DNA of 64,000 nucleotides from an uncultured Ignavibacteria bacterium. Lineage in GTDB: Bacteria > Bacteroidota > Ignavibacteria > Tepidaquicellales > OLB5. Positions 46,724 to 55,749 of this stretch are shown one piece after another. How positions within the stretch are numbered: position 1 is the first letter of the stretch; each line of letters starts with the position of its first letter. A model generated the notes under the pieces. The model saw nothing but the letters and a program-made list of their open reading frames with translations. It made no database searches and was not told where the DNA came from. The DNA lies in NCBI GenBank assembly GCA_937873695.1, contig CALMYL010000018.1, positions 21,926 through 85,925 of the forward strand, read 5' to 3'. Made by a program: the position numbers and the translations under genes.

Positions 46724-48121
46724 TTAGTTCAATATGATTTTTCTTCTTAATGTTGCTTTTGGGATTTTCATATTTTCACGGTATTTAGCCACAGTTCTTC
46801 GCGCAAGGCTGAAACCTTCCTTATTCATCATTTCTGCAATCTTGTCGTCGCTAAGAGGCTTTGCCTTATCTTCATTTTCAATGAGCTCACGTATTCTTTC
46901 CATAAAAATCTTGTTAGAAACATCTTCGCCGCTGCCGGTTTTCATAGCTGATGAGAAGAAATATTTAAGCTCAAATATACCAAAATCTGTTTGCACGTAT
47001 TTACCTCTTACTACCCTGCTTACGGTTGATATATCCATACTTACATCTTCGGCTATATCTTTTTCAAACATAGGTTTCAGGTTTTCACCGTGAGTTACAA
47101 AGAACTCGTGCTGTCTGTTCACTATCGCGTTCATGATCTTAAGCATGGTATCTCTTCTTTGCTGAATTGAATTAATGAACCACTTGGCAGAATCAACCTT
47201 GCCCTTAAGGAATTCTTTAGTATCCTTGCCTGTTGATTTATCCTTCATCATTTCAAGATATTTCCTGCTTATCCTTATCCCCGGACGGGAATCACCAGTG
47301 AGCTCAACTTCAAGCTTGCCGTCAGATTCCTTAACCAGAAAATCAGGGATGATATAATCAGCTGCTGTATCGTGCTTTCCGGGTGCGGGGTTAAGCTTAT
47401 GGATAATTTCAAACAACTCGCTGATCTTAATAAGTTTAACATTCAGTAGTTTAGAAAGTTTCTCAAAATGCTTGAGTTTAAACTCTTCAAAATGTTCATT
47501 TATCATCCTTAAGCACAGGTCACGGTCATTATCTGTTAAGCCGTTTGAGCTGTCATTTAATTGTACAGAAAGGCATTCCTTAAGATCTCTTGCGGCTATT
47601 CCCGGCGGATCAAGATTCTGTACAATTTTAAGAACGCTTTCAATTCTTTCAGTTGATGGTTCAAACTTATACTTTTCTGCAATATCTTCAGCAATTTCAT
47701 CCAGGGAAATCCTCAGGTACCCGTCATCTTCAAGATTGCCCAGTATTTCCTCTGCAATGATCAGTTCATCGCTTTCGAGTCCCATCCTGTAGATCTGCTC
47801 AAGCGGCGTTTCTTTCTGCCTTCCCTGCCTGTTAAGCAGGTAATCAGTTCTCTCTTCATCTGTCCCGGAAAAACTGCTGCTGTAATTCTGTTTTCCGGGG
47901 TAATCACCCCAAAAATCGCTGCTGTAGTTTTCGTCTTCATTGCTTTCGCGGGATACCTTATCTTCAGAATCCTGACCATCTTCAAGTACAGGATTATCTT
48001 CAAGCTGTTTTTTGATTTCCTGCTCAAGCGCAATTGTAGGTATAGCAAGCAGAAGCTGAGCTTGTATAGCCTGCGGAGATAGTTTCTGCTGTAATATCTG
48101 TCCTTGTGAATTCTTAAGCAA
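46724..48121 (-). CDS. rpoN: RNA polymerase sigma-54 factor
   Basis: Alternative sigma factor for enhancer-dependent promoters, 465 residues. Region I is Gln/Leu-rich (QILQQKLSPQAIQAQLLLA). An acidic region II follows (about 45-110), then the core-binding domain (about 110-290) and a helix-turn-helix. The RpoN box ARRTVAKYRE, which contacts the -24 element, lies near residue 444, and the protein ends in IPKATLRRK. The apparent start is TTG 48121; no better ATG exists upstream. Enhancer-binding partners are not in the window. Confidence 0.95.
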   Translation of the reverse strand: MLKNSQGQILQQKLSPQAIQAQLLLAIPTIALEQEIKKQLEDNPVLEDGQDSEDKVSRESNEDENYSSDFWGDYPGKQNYSSSFSGTDEERTDYLLNRQGRQKETPLEQIYRMGLESDELIIAEEILGNLEDDGYLRISLDEIAEDIAEKYKFEPSTERIESVLKIVQNLDPPGIAARDLKECLSVQLNDSSNGLTDNDRDLCLRMINEHFEEFKLKHFEKLSKLLNVKLIKISELFEIIHKLNPAPGKHDTAADYIIPDFLVKESDGKLEVELTGDSRPGIRISRKYLEMMKDKSTGKDTKEFLKGKVDSAKWFINSIQQRRDTMLKIMNAIVNRQHEFFVTHGENLKPMFEKDIAEDVSMDISTVSRVVRGKYVQTDFGIFELKYFFSSAMKTGSGEDVSNKIFMERIRELIENEDKAKPLSDDKIAEMMNKEGFSLARRTVAKYRENMKIPKATLRRKIILN

Positions 48122-48141
48122 TATTTATTTACCTTCCAGCA

Positions 48142-49287
48142 TTAATTTCTTATCCTGAACCTCTTACCGGGAAGCTGTTCCACAATCCCTTTAAATTCCA
48201 TGTTAAGCAATGTTACCAACGAATCTGAAATATTCAATCCCGATTTCTCTGATATCGCATCTATGTGAACCGGCTCAATTGTCATCAAAAACGTGTCATA
48301 AACCAGCTTTTCATTGCCCATTAATTCCGGTACACTCTGTACTGAAACAGAATTTCCGTTTGCAGAAGAAAGTTTCAAACCTGTAAGCTTATTACTTATT
48401 TCAACTAAAACATCATCCAGATTTTCCACGAGTTTTGCCTGTCCGTTCTTTATAAGTGCATTTGTACCATGGCTCACCCTAGATGTAACATAGCCGGGTA
48501 CCGCAAATACTTCCCTGGATTGGTCGAGCGCCGTTCTGGCAGTAATAAGCGCGCCGCCATCTATATCACTTTCTATAACAATTGTTCCCAGCGATAGTCC
48601 GCTGATTATTCTGTTACGTTTAGGGAAATTTGCCGCATCCGGAAAAGCAGATATCTCGTACTCAGAAATAAGCAGGCCTTTTTCGCACATTTCTTCATAC
48701 AATAATTTGTTTTCAGGCGGGTAAATCATATCCACTCCGCATCCAAAAACAGCTGCTGTAATTGCCGCAGAATTCTTGTTCTTGAGCACTGCTCTATGGG
48801 CATATGTATCAACTCCTCTTGCAAAACCGCTTATTACACATATGCCGGCAGAAGATAGTTCCTCAGCAAATCGTTCCGCCATTTTTTTCCCGTAGTCAGA
48901 AGGCTTCCTGGTACCTACAATACCTATGGAATTCTGAAGCTCTTCGGTTTTATAGCAGCCCTTCAAATAAAGCAGTACCGGCGGGTCGTATATCTTTTTC
49001 AGAAGCCCGGGGTACTCTTCGTCCGAAAGCGGAAGAATAGTAATATTCAGACTTTCGGCTTTTGAAGCATACTCATCAAACACTTGGTCAAAATCACCAA
49101 AACTCTTAAAAGAATTCAGGATAGCAACTGCAGTCTTATCGCTAATGTTCTCTATTTCTGAAAGCTCTTTATGCGAAGCATTAAAAACAGCTTCTGCGGT
49201 TCCGAACTTTTCGAGAAGTCTTCTGATCCGAACGGTTCCCAACCCATCTATCCTGGTAAGGAATAATAAGTGTTTCAGTTCATTCAT
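48142..49287 (-). CDS. dprA: DNA-processing protein DprA
   Basis: Loads RecA on incoming single-stranded DNA during transformation. The 381-residue protein has an N-terminal helix-hairpin-helix region (about 1-65) and a Rossmann-like DprA core. The core carries GTRKPSDYGKKMAE near residue 126, the signature SGFARGVDTYAHRAVL near 156, GCGVDMIYPPEN near 184 and FPKRNRIISGLS near 220. A C-terminal winged-helix DML1-like domain (about 310-375) completes it. No other competence genes lie nearby. It starts 20 bases upstream of rpoN on the same strand and may share its transcript. Confidence 0.95.
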   Translation of the reverse strand: MNELKHLLFLTRIDGLGTVRIRRLLEKFGTAEAVFNASHKELSEIENISDKTAVAILNSFKSFGDFDQVFDEYASKAESLNITILPLSDEEYPGLLKKIYDPPVLLYLKGCYKTEELQNSIGIVGTRKPSDYGKKMAERFAEELSSAGICVISGFARGVDTYAHRAVLKNKNSAAITAAVFGCGVDMIYPPENKLLYEEMCEKGLLISEYEISAFPDAANFPKRNRIISGLSLGTIVIESDIDGGALITARTALDQSREVFAVPGYVTSRVSHGTNALIKNGQAKLVENLDDVLVEISNKLTGLKLSSANGNSVSVQSVPELMGNEKLVYDTFLMTIEPVHIDAISEKSGLNISDSLVTLLNMEFKGIVEQLPGKRFRIRN

Positions 49288-49351
49288 TATATATATACAT
49301 TCAAAATTTCAGTGATCATTAACAACAGGGTTTAAAATGTTACATAAAATA

Positions 49352-50437
49352 CTATCTTCTCATTTTGGGATCAAAGGCATCTCTTAATCCGTCACCTATC
49401 AGGTTGACCGCAAAAACCGTGATCATTATTGCCAATGAAGGATACAGTGCCAAACCGTAGTTTGTACCTGCAACAATATATTTGTATCCGTCAAATACCA
49501 TTTGACCCCAGCTGGCAGTTGGAGGCTGTACACCAAGTCCGAGAAAACTTAAACTTGCTTCAAAAATTATTGAAGTTGCCAATCCAGCCGTACCTGTAAC
49601 AATTATCGGTCCTATAGTATTTGGCAGAATATGCCTGAAAATGATCCTTGTAGAACGATAACCCAGTGCCCGTGTAGCTTCTACATATTCAGTTTCACGC
49701 AGCGAGAAGAATTGTCCCCTTACTATTCTGGCAATATCAACCCAGCCGGTAAGCCCGATGGCTACAAATGACTGCCAGAAACCCTTTCCCAAAACAACAG
49801 ATAATGCAATAATAAATAATATTGAAGGAAAGGACCAAACAACGTTTATAAACCACATTATAACAGCATCGGTTTTTCCCCGAAAATAGCCGGCAAGAGC
49901 TCCAAGCAAAACACCTATAAAAATAGCTATACTTTCGGATATTACACCGACAGAAAGACTGATCCTGCTTCCATAGATCAGCCTGCTAAGGATATCGCGC
50001 CCGTACCTATCGGTTCCAAGAAGATAAACAGGTTCTATATGCCAGTCTGATTCATCACCCGTTACCAGTTCATTCTTGGCGATAGTTCTTTCAGAACCGC
50101 TGTAATCATTATATGTTACTGTATCAGCAGAGATCCTGATAATATTCCTGATGGGAATAAAGTCAGTGCCTTCAAGTGCTTTTTTTAACAGTACATTACC
50201 CTTAAAGCCTGAAGGTTTTGTAGCGTATTCCAATGTCTGGTCATTTGGATCAAATGGAGCAATAATTGGGGCAGTAATTGCTATAAATATCAGTAAAATA
50301 AGGGTAAAAAGACCCGCCATTGCGAGCTTATTTCTTTTGAATCTTATCCAGGAATAGTACCAAAGACTGTGGGAAGCCCTTTGTTTTTCAGCCTCTGAAA
50401 ACTTGTCTTTATCCTTAAAAAATTCATTTTCCTGCAT
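49352..50437 (-). CDS. ABC transporter permease, DppC/OppC type
   Basis: Inner-membrane permease of a peptide/nickel-type (Opp/Dpp) importer, 361 residues. An N-terminal cytoplasmic tail and the first TM helix (about 40-62) precede an unusually long loop (about 63-145). Five TM segments follow, with the EAA coupling motif ATRALGYRSTRIIFRHILP near residue 255. The C-terminus AVNLIGDGLRDAFDPKMRR is typical for DppC/OppC. The partner DppB-type permease, ATPases and binding protein are not adjacent, so this is an orphan subunit. Confidence 0.9.
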   Translation of the reverse strand: MQENEFFKDKDKFSEAEKQRASHSLWYYSWIRFKRNKLAMAGLFTLILLIFIAITAPIIAPFDPNDQTLEYATKPSGFKGNVLLKKALEGTDFIPIRNIIRISADTVTYNDYSGSERTIAKNELVTGDESDWHIEPVYLLGTDRYGRDILSRLIYGSRISLSVGVISESIAIFIGVLLGALAGYFRGKTDAVIMWFINVVWSFPSILFIIALSVVLGKGFWQSFVAIGLTGWVDIARIVRGQFFSLRETEYVEATRALGYRSTRIIFRHILPNTIGPIIVTGTAGLATSIIFEASLSFLGLGVQPPTASWGQMVFDGYKYIVAGTNYGLALYPSLAIMITVFAVNLIGDGLRDAFDPKMRR

Positions 50438-50517
50438 AATTTAGCTAAATATACCGAAAATTCATTAGATATTCAAAACAAAACGCAAAAATCAGAAAAT
50501 TGTTAAGGCATTTGAAA

Positions 50518-50697
50518 TTATTTTAGCGGTACCTGTGTTATTATAATTGGCAGGCTGTAGGCTGGTAACACAAAAGAAACAAATCGCTGTTTACCTAAAC
50601 TGCCTCCTGGTAAACAGCATGTGAAATCGCTTGACTCGCTGATTTCCTCCTGTATTGTTTTCTCCTTTAGATCCTGCAGTTTGCCGATTTTTTTCAT
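50518..50697 (-). CDS. Possible small peptide gene (59 codons), unknown
   Basis: ATG (50695-50697) to TAA (50518-50520). The N-terminus MKKIGKLQDLKEKTIQEE is charged and helical, followed by SSDFTCCLPGGSLGKQ and a hydrophobic tail ending IIITQVPLK. The MKK-x-x-KL start with a later Gly-Gly loosely resembles leader peptides of Bacteroidota natural-product precursors, but no modification or export genes of that kind are near. The perfect 10-base hairpin lies in the CC-LPGG-SLGKQ codons, so the ORF may be a by-product of a structured RNA. No ribosome-binding site seen. Confidence 0.25.
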   Translation of the reverse strand: MKKIGKLQDLKEKTIQEEISESSDFTCCLPGGSLGKQRFVSFVLPAYSLPIIITQVPLK

Positions 50698-50700
50698 GCT

Positions 50701-50736
50701 AAACCCGGAAGTGATTTATTGCTTCCGGGTTTTATA
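50701..50736 (+). terminator. Rho-independent terminator-like hairpin
   Basis: Eleven-base arms around a 10-base loop; TTTTATATT follows on the plus strand, only TTT on the minus strand. It points to plus-strand termination although both flanking genes run leftward. Confidence 0.7.
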
Positions 50737-50788
50737 TTATAACCTGACTGCGCCGGCTTTCCGGATTCATTAAAGAAAACCAGGAATG

Positions 50789-51562
50789 TCACTTACTGTT
50801 TGATACCAGGTATTTCCCGGACCACGCCGCTATAACTTCACCAACGTAATTCGCGTCTTCTTTACGGAGCATTAAGTGGTCAATTTCATCCAGCGATACA
50901 AAGCTCTTTGGCTGATTGGCCCTTTTGAAAAGTTTAAAGCCGTTTTCCACATCAGAGTAGGTATCCGCATTTGAATGCATTACCAGGTAAGGCAGGTGAA
51001 TATCTTTTTGCAGCTCTGCTGCATCGTACTTTTCAATATCGCTGAAGAATTGCGGCTTGAAGCTGAATTTTACACCTCCAATTTCAGTTTCAGCCACTCC
51101 CATTTTTACAGACCTGTCTTTGGTTCTTTTGAGCTTTATCGCAAGATTTGAGGGTTCTTCAGGTGATGCTATACTTACCAATGCCTGAACCGAGCTTACT
51201 TGCCGTGAAGCAAATAGAATTGCTGAACCGCCGAGTGAGTGACCTATAAATAATTTCGGGGACGAATATTTTTCCTTAAGAAATCTTGATGCAGATACAA
51301 TATCATCTATTTGGGTTGTAAAATTTGTATCAGGAAAATTCCCCTGGCTGCTGCCTATTCCTGTCATATCAAACCTCAGTACAGCTATGCCGTGTTTTGT
51401 TAACGCCCTGTTTATGTTCAGGATCGCTTTCAGCTCCATTGAACACGTGAAGCAATGGGCAAAAACTGCATATGAACTGATATGTTCATTGAAAGGCATA
51501 TCCAGTTTACCTGCAAGAATATTGCCGCGGGAATTCTTAAATCTCACTTCATTGGTTTTCAT
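50789..51562 (-). CDS. Alpha/beta hydrolase
   Basis: Cytosolic alpha/beta-hydrolase fold protein of 257 residues. The nucleophile elbow GHSLGGSA (Ser near residue 108) is intact, with FDMTGIGSSQGNF near 65 and the acid Asp in SNADTYSDV near 204. The catalytic His lies in the EIDHLMLR segment near 235. It resembles the N-terminal hydrolase domain of bifunctional hydrolase/OsmC proteins and has AHCFTCSMELKA near residue 35 as they do, but no OsmC domain is present. Probably an esterase or lysophospholipase-like enzyme; substrate unknown. Confidence 0.88.
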   Translation of the reverse strand: MKTNEVRFKNSRGNILAGKLDMPFNEHISSYAVFAHCFTCSMELKAILNINRALTKHGIAVLRFDMTGIGSSQGNFPDTNFTTQIDDIVSASRFLKEKYSSPKLFIGHSLGGSAILFASRQVSSVQALVSIASPEEPSNLAIKLKRTKDRSVKMGVAETEIGGVKFSFKPQFFSDIEKYDAAELQKDIHLPYLVMHSNADTYSDVENGFKLFKRANQPKSFVSLDEIDHLMLRKEDANYVGEVIAAWSGKYLVSNSK

Positions 51563-51708
51563 TTTACAAAAATATGAATAAGAATCATTAAGCTCAGTCC
51601 ATTATTTGCTTCTGATATTACCTTGAACCGATAATTCTGTAAACTAAAACAATGCCGGAAAACCATTTTTCAGGTTTAATTTGCGTTTGAAATCTCTGTT
51701 TTTATTTC

Positions 51709-51740
51709 ATTGTAATAATAAATAAGTAAAATTATCTTTG
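51709..51740 (+). promoter_or_regulatory. Candidate promoter of the rfbA-rfbC operon
   Basis: ATTG (51709-51712) and TATCTTTG followed by C (51733-51740) with 20 bases between, the Bacteroidota -33/-7 arrangement. The rfbA ATG is 38 bases downstream. Confidence 0.55.
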
Positions 51741-51778
51741 CGCATTCCAGAATAAATAGACAGGGAAAAAACAGCAGT

Positions 51779-52651
51779 ATGAAGGGAATAATATTAGCCG
51801 GCGGAGCAGGTTCAAGAATGTACCCCATTAGCCAGCTTTACAGCAAACAACTTACCTTAATATATGATAAACCATTAATTTACTATCCACTTTCTATCCT
51901 CATGTTGGGCGGAATAAAGGATATACTAATAATTTCGAACGAGGAAACTATTCCATTTTATAAGAAGCTTTTTGGTGATGGAAGTTCATTAGGACTGACA
52001 ATTGAGTATGTTCTGCAGTCAGCTCCAAATGGTATTGCTGAGTCATTCATTCTTGGTGATAAATTTATTGGAAATGACGCTGTAACTTTGATACTTGGTG
52101 ATAACATATTCTATGGTAAACTTGATTTCTTCCATCGAGCGCTTGAAAGAACATCGGGTGCAACAGTATTTGGATACAGGGTAACAGATCCTGAACGGTA
52201 CGGAATAGTTGAATTTGATGAAAACGGAAAAGCAATTTCAATTGAAGAAAAGCCGGCTAAGCCAAAATCTGATTTTGCGGTACCCGGTTTGTATGTATAC
52301 GATAACAAGGTGGTGGAAATATCAAAGAATCTGAAACCTTCGCCGCGCGGAGAGCTGGAGATTACAGATGTTAATGTGGAGTATATGAACCGTGGTGAGC
52401 TTAATGTTGAAAAGATAAGCCGTGGTGTAGCATGGCTTGATACAGGAACTCCTGAATCATTGCTTCAGGCATCAAATTTCTTCGGTGCTATAGAAGACCG
52501 CCAGGGCCTTAAAGTTGCCTGCCTGGAAGAAATTTCGCTGCACATGAATTTTATTGACCTTTCCCGGTTTGAAGATGTTGTTACAAAAATGCCTAAATGC
52601 GCATACAGAGAGTACCTGGTAAAAATACTTAATGACAGGAAGAATAAATAA
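51779..52651 (+). CDS. rfbA: Glucose-1-phosphate thymidylyltransferase
   Basis: First enzyme of dTDP-L-rhamnose synthesis: glucose-1-phosphate + dTTP to dTDP-glucose. The 290-residue length is usual. The nucleotide-binding LAGGAGSRMYPI (residues 6-17) is followed by SKQLTLIYDKPLIYYPLS, the GDNIFYG motif near residue 108, EEKPAKPKS near 160 and GVAWLDTGTPESLL near 218. The family usually has Thr where Ser-11 (SRMYP) stands here, a mild change. It leads an operon with rfbC, 6 bases apart. rfbB and rfbD are not in the window. Confidence 0.94.
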   Translation: MKGIILAGGAGSRMYPISQLYSKQLTLIYDKPLIYYPLSILMLGGIKDILIISNEETIPFYKKLFGDGSSLGLTIEYVLQSAPNGIAESFILGDKFIGNDAVTLILGDNIFYGKLDFFHRALERTSGATVFGYRVTDPERYGIVEFDENGKAISIEEKPAKPKSDFAVPGLYVYDNKVVEISKNLKPSPRGELEITDVNVEYMNRGELNVEKISRGVAWLDTGTPESLLQASNFFGAIEDRQGLKVACLEEISLHMNFIDLSRFEDVVTKMPKCAYREYLVKILNDRKNK

Positions 52652-52657
52652 GCAAAC

Positions 52658-53212
52658 ATGGAAATCCAGGAAACTAAATTAAAAGATGTACTGATAATTA
52701 CTCCCAAGGTATTTAAAGATGACAGAGGTTATTTTCTTGAATCATTCAGGAAAAAAATTTTTGCCGAAAGAGGCATCGAACTTGATTTTGTACAGGATAA
52801 TATCTCACGTTCAAAAAAAAATACTGTCAGGGGGCTGCACTACCAGGCAGGAGAATATGCACAGGGAAAACTGTGCCAGGTAGTTTACGGCAGAGTGCTT
52901 GACGTTGCGGTAGATATACGGTTTGGATCTCCAACTTTTGGCAAATATGCTGCAACCGAGCTATCCGAAGAAAATCATGAACAGTTATGGATCCCGCCCG
53001 GATTCGCTCATGGATTTTCGGTCCTTTCCGAATTTGCTGTCTTCTATTACAAATGTACAAATTACTACAATAAAAACAGTGAACGGGCAATTGTATTTAA
53101 TGATAAAGAGCTTAATATTGACTGGAACATAGCTGATCCGCTTGTATCAGAAAAAGATCTTGAAGCTCCGCTGTTCAGGAATATAGAAAAGGATTTTATT
53201 TATAATTCCTGA
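52658..53212 (+). CDS. rfbC: dTDP-4-dehydrorhamnose 3,5-epimerase
   Basis: Cupin-fold epimerase converting dTDP-4-keto-6-deoxyglucose to the rhamno form. The 184-residue protein has FQDN-like DFVQDNISRSKKNTVRGLHYQ near residue 42, with the catalytic His in RGLHYQ. DVAVDIRFGSPTFGKY near 82 and WIPPGFAHGFSVLSE near 110 carry further active-site residues, and YKCTNYYN near 131 is the substrate region. Second gene after rfbA. The rest of the rhamnose pathway must be elsewhere. Confidence 0.94.
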   Translation: MEIQETKLKDVLIITPKVFKDDRGYFLESFRKKIFAERGIELDFVQDNISRSKKNTVRGLHYQAGEYAQGKLCQVVYGRVLDVAVDIRFGSPTFGKYAATELSEENHEQLWIPPGFAHGFSVLSEFAVFYYKCTNYYNKNSERAIVFNDKELNIDWNIADPLVSEKDLEAPLFRNIEKDFIYNS

Positions 53213-53260
53213 AAATATACATTTTACCCTAACTAACATTATAATTGAAATTTTTTGTTT

Positions 53261-55738
53261 ATGAAAGATAACAACAAATCAATTTTTTTTACTGACGGGG
53301 CAAAAGTGAAACAAAGCTCATTTGTTACACAGTTTGCCGAACGGCTTGAGTTTGACCTTGTGAAAGACAGAACAACCGTAACTGATCATGATATACTCGA
53401 GGCAATATCTCTTGCAGTAAGAGACAGACTTACCCGCAACTGGCTAAGAACCCAAAATGAGTATAGTGTAAATAACGTAAAGAAAGTTCATTACCTCTCC
53501 CTTGAATTTCTTATGGGCAGCCTGCTTGGGAACTCATTAATAAATCTGGGTTTGTATGAAGAGTGCAGAAAACTGCTTGATGGATTCGGATTCGATCTGG
53601 ACAGGATAATGCGGGAAGAACCAGATATGGGGCTTGGCAACGGCGGATTAGGCAGGCTTGCTGCTTGTTATATGGAATCTCTGGCTACCCTGGAATTGCC
53701 CGCCTGCGGTTACGGGATACTTTACGAATATGGAATTTTTGAACAGGATATAGAAAACGGTTACCAGATTGAGAAACCCGACCATTGGCTGAGGTACGGC
53801 AATCCGTGGAAGGTTGTGAGACCCGAATATACCTATACAATAAAATTCAACGGAACGGTTTCAACATATTTTGATGAAACCGGCAGAACCAGGTACACCT
53901 GGATAAATACAGATGACGTACTTGCAATTGCGAATGATGTTCCTGTTCCGGGATACCAGAATAAAACTGTAAATACATTAAGATTGTGGCAGGCAAAATC
54001 TACAGATGAATTCAATCTTAATAACTTCAACCAGGGTAATTATCTTTCTGCTGTAGAAAACAAGAATCTGAGCGAAACAATATCGAAGGTTTTGTACCCT
54101 AATGATTCGATCCCGCAGGGGAAAATACTCAGGCTTAGACAGCAGTACTTTTTTGTATCCGCCACACTTCAGGATATAATATACAACTTCAAAATGCGCA
54201 ATACAGATTTTGGTTTGCTTCCTGAAAAAGCCGCAATACAACTTAACGATACACATCCTGCGATAGCAATACCTGACCTGATGAGAATTCTGATGGATGA
54301 TGAAGGTTTGGAATGGGATAAAGCGTGGGAAATTACTCAGAAAGTTTTTGCTTATACCAATCATACCATTGTACCTGAAGCGCTTGAAGAATGGACAGAA
54401 AGTCTTCTGCAGGCCCTGCTCCCCCGTCATATGCAGATCGTTTCGGAAATTAACCGCAGGTTTACAGAAGAAGTTAAAGAAAAATACACCTCTGATGATT
54501 CAGTGCTCTCAAAAATGGCAATAATACGTCAGGAGAGTCACGGTAATTCCGTAAAAATGGCTAATCTTGCAATTGTAGGCAGCCATTCTACAAATGGCGT
54601 AGCGGAACTGCATTCAGATATTCTGAAAAAGTACATATTCCCGGATCTTAATTCATATATGCCCGGAAAATTCAATAACAAAACAAACGGGATATCAATT
54701 CGCAGATTCCTGCTTCAGGCTAATCCGGAACTTTCAGAACTGATAACATCAAAGATCGGCAGCAAATGGGTAACCGATCTTTCTGAACTCAGAAAAATCG
54801 AGTCGTTTGCAGAAGATGAAACTTTCAGGAATAAATGGCGGAATATCAAGCATAATAATAAATTGCGGCTTATAGAATTCATTGCGAAAAACCATGACGT
54901 AAACATAAACCCGCATTCTATTTTTGATTCCCAGGTAAAGCGTTTTCATGAATATAAAAGGCAGCTTCTTAATATTCTTCACGTAATATCTTTGTATAAC
55001 CGGATAAAGAACTCACCCGGAGATTTTTTGGTGCCAAGAACAGTTATTTTTGGCGGCAAAGCCGCGCCAAGCTATTTTATGGCAAAAACCATTATAAAAC
55101 TCATCAACTCAGTGGCTGAACATGTAAACAATGACCCCGTAATAGGAGATAAGCTGAAAATACTGTTCATTAAGAATTATGGTGTTACGCTTGCAGAACG
55201 GATAATTCCCGCCAGTGACCTCTCGGAGCAGATATCTACAGCAGGATTTGAAGCATCAGGCACCGGCAACATGAAATTTGCTCTGAATGGAGCTGTTACT
55301 ATAGGGACACTTGATGGTGCTAATGTAGAAATAAAGAATGAGGTGGGTGATGATAATATTTTCATATTCGGATTGACTTCGGATGAGATTATGGCCGCAC
55401 GCAAAGAGGGATACACTCCGATAAAATATTACGAAACTAATCCTGAGCTTAAACTTATTATTGACATGCTCAAGACGAACTATTTCAATAAAAATGAGCA
55501 TGGAATATTTGACCCGATTGTTAATGAACTTCTTTACAGAGATTATTACTTTGTAATGGAAGATTATGCTGCTTATGCAACTGCCCAGAAACGCGTTGAA
55601 CTTGCCTACTTAAATACCGATATGTGGACCAGGATGTCAATTGTCAACTCAGCCAGGATGGAAAAATTTTCAAGTGACAGGGCAATAAAAGAGTATTCAG
55701 ATGATATCTGGCATATAAATAAACTGAAAGTAGTTTAA
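53261..55738 (+). CDS. glgP: Glycogen/alpha-glucan phosphorylase
   Basis: PLP enzyme releasing glucose-1-phosphate from stored alpha-glucan. About 825 residues, with EFLMGSLLGNSLINLGLYE near residue 76, GNGGLGRLAACYMESLATL near 124, and TNHTIVPEALEEW near 364. The PLP-lysine segment EASGTGNMKFALNGAVTIGTLDGAN lies near 665, where the Lys binds PLP. ATG 53261 is preferred over an upstream TTG that adds only two residues. Product glucose-1-phosphate links it to rfbA upstream and, as glucose-6-phosphate, to the gnd-zwf-pgl set downstream. Confidence 0.96.
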   Translation: MKDNNKSIFFTDGAKVKQSSFVTQFAERLEFDLVKDRTTVTDHDILEAISLAVRDRLTRNWLRTQNEYSVNNVKKVHYLSLEFLMGSLLGNSLINLGLYEECRKLLDGFGFDLDRIMREEPDMGLGNGGLGRLAACYMESLATLELPACGYGILYEYGIFEQDIENGYQIEKPDHWLRYGNPWKVVRPEYTYTIKFNGTVSTYFDETGRTRYTWINTDDVLAIANDVPVPGYQNKTVNTLRLWQAKSTDEFNLNNFNQGNYLSAVENKNLSETISKVLYPNDSIPQGKILRLRQQYFFVSATLQDIIYNFKMRNTDFGLLPEKAAIQLNDTHPAIAIPDLMRILMDDEGLEWDKAWEITQKVFAYTNHTIVPEALEEWTESLLQALLPRHMQIVSEINRRFTEEVKEKYTSDDSVLSKMAIIRQESHGNSVKMANLAIVGSHSTNGVAELHSDILKKYIFPDLNSYMPGKFNNKTNGISIRRFLLQANPELSELITSKIGSKWVTDLSELRKIESFAEDETFRNKWRNIKHNNKLRLIEFIAKNHDVNINPHSIFDSQVKRFHEYKRQLLNILHVISLYNRIKNSPGDFLVPRTVIFGGKAAPSYFMAKTIIKLINSVAEHVNNDPVIGDKLKILFIKNYGVTLAERIIPASDLSEQISTAGFEASGTGNMKFALNGAVTIGTLDGANVEIKNEVGDDNIFIFGLTSDEIMAARKEGYTPIKYYETNPELKLIIDMLKTNYFNKNEHGIFDPIVNELLYRDYYFVMEDYAAYATAQKRVELAYLNTDMWTRMSIVNSARMEKFSSDRAIKEYSDDIWHINKLKVV

Positions 55739-55749
55739 TAACATCCGCA

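Larger units (their letters stand above)
50438..50788. other. Structured 350-base intergenic region; candidate RNA
   Basis: On the plus strand four inverted repeats follow one another: TGTGTTA/TAACACA (50534-50540, 50566-50572); GCTGTTTACC/GGTAAACAGC (50586-50595, 50609-50618); GAAATCGC/GC(T)GATTTC (50623-50630, 50638-50646); and AAACCCGGAAG/CTTCCGGGTTT (50701-50711, 50722-50732) followed by a T-rich run. The arrangement fits a structured transcript ending at a rho-independent terminator near 50736. A 59-codon ORF runs over the same bases on the minus strand. I do not recognise a known RNA family; no SRP or tmRNA signature is present. Confidence 0.45.

Noticed and set aside
50586..50618. SRP (4.5S) RNA on the minus strand, because TGTTTACCAGG is shared with E. 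coli 4.5S
   Set aside because: The conserved GGAAG/GCAGC apical loop of SRP RNA is missing; the likeness ends at the short stem.
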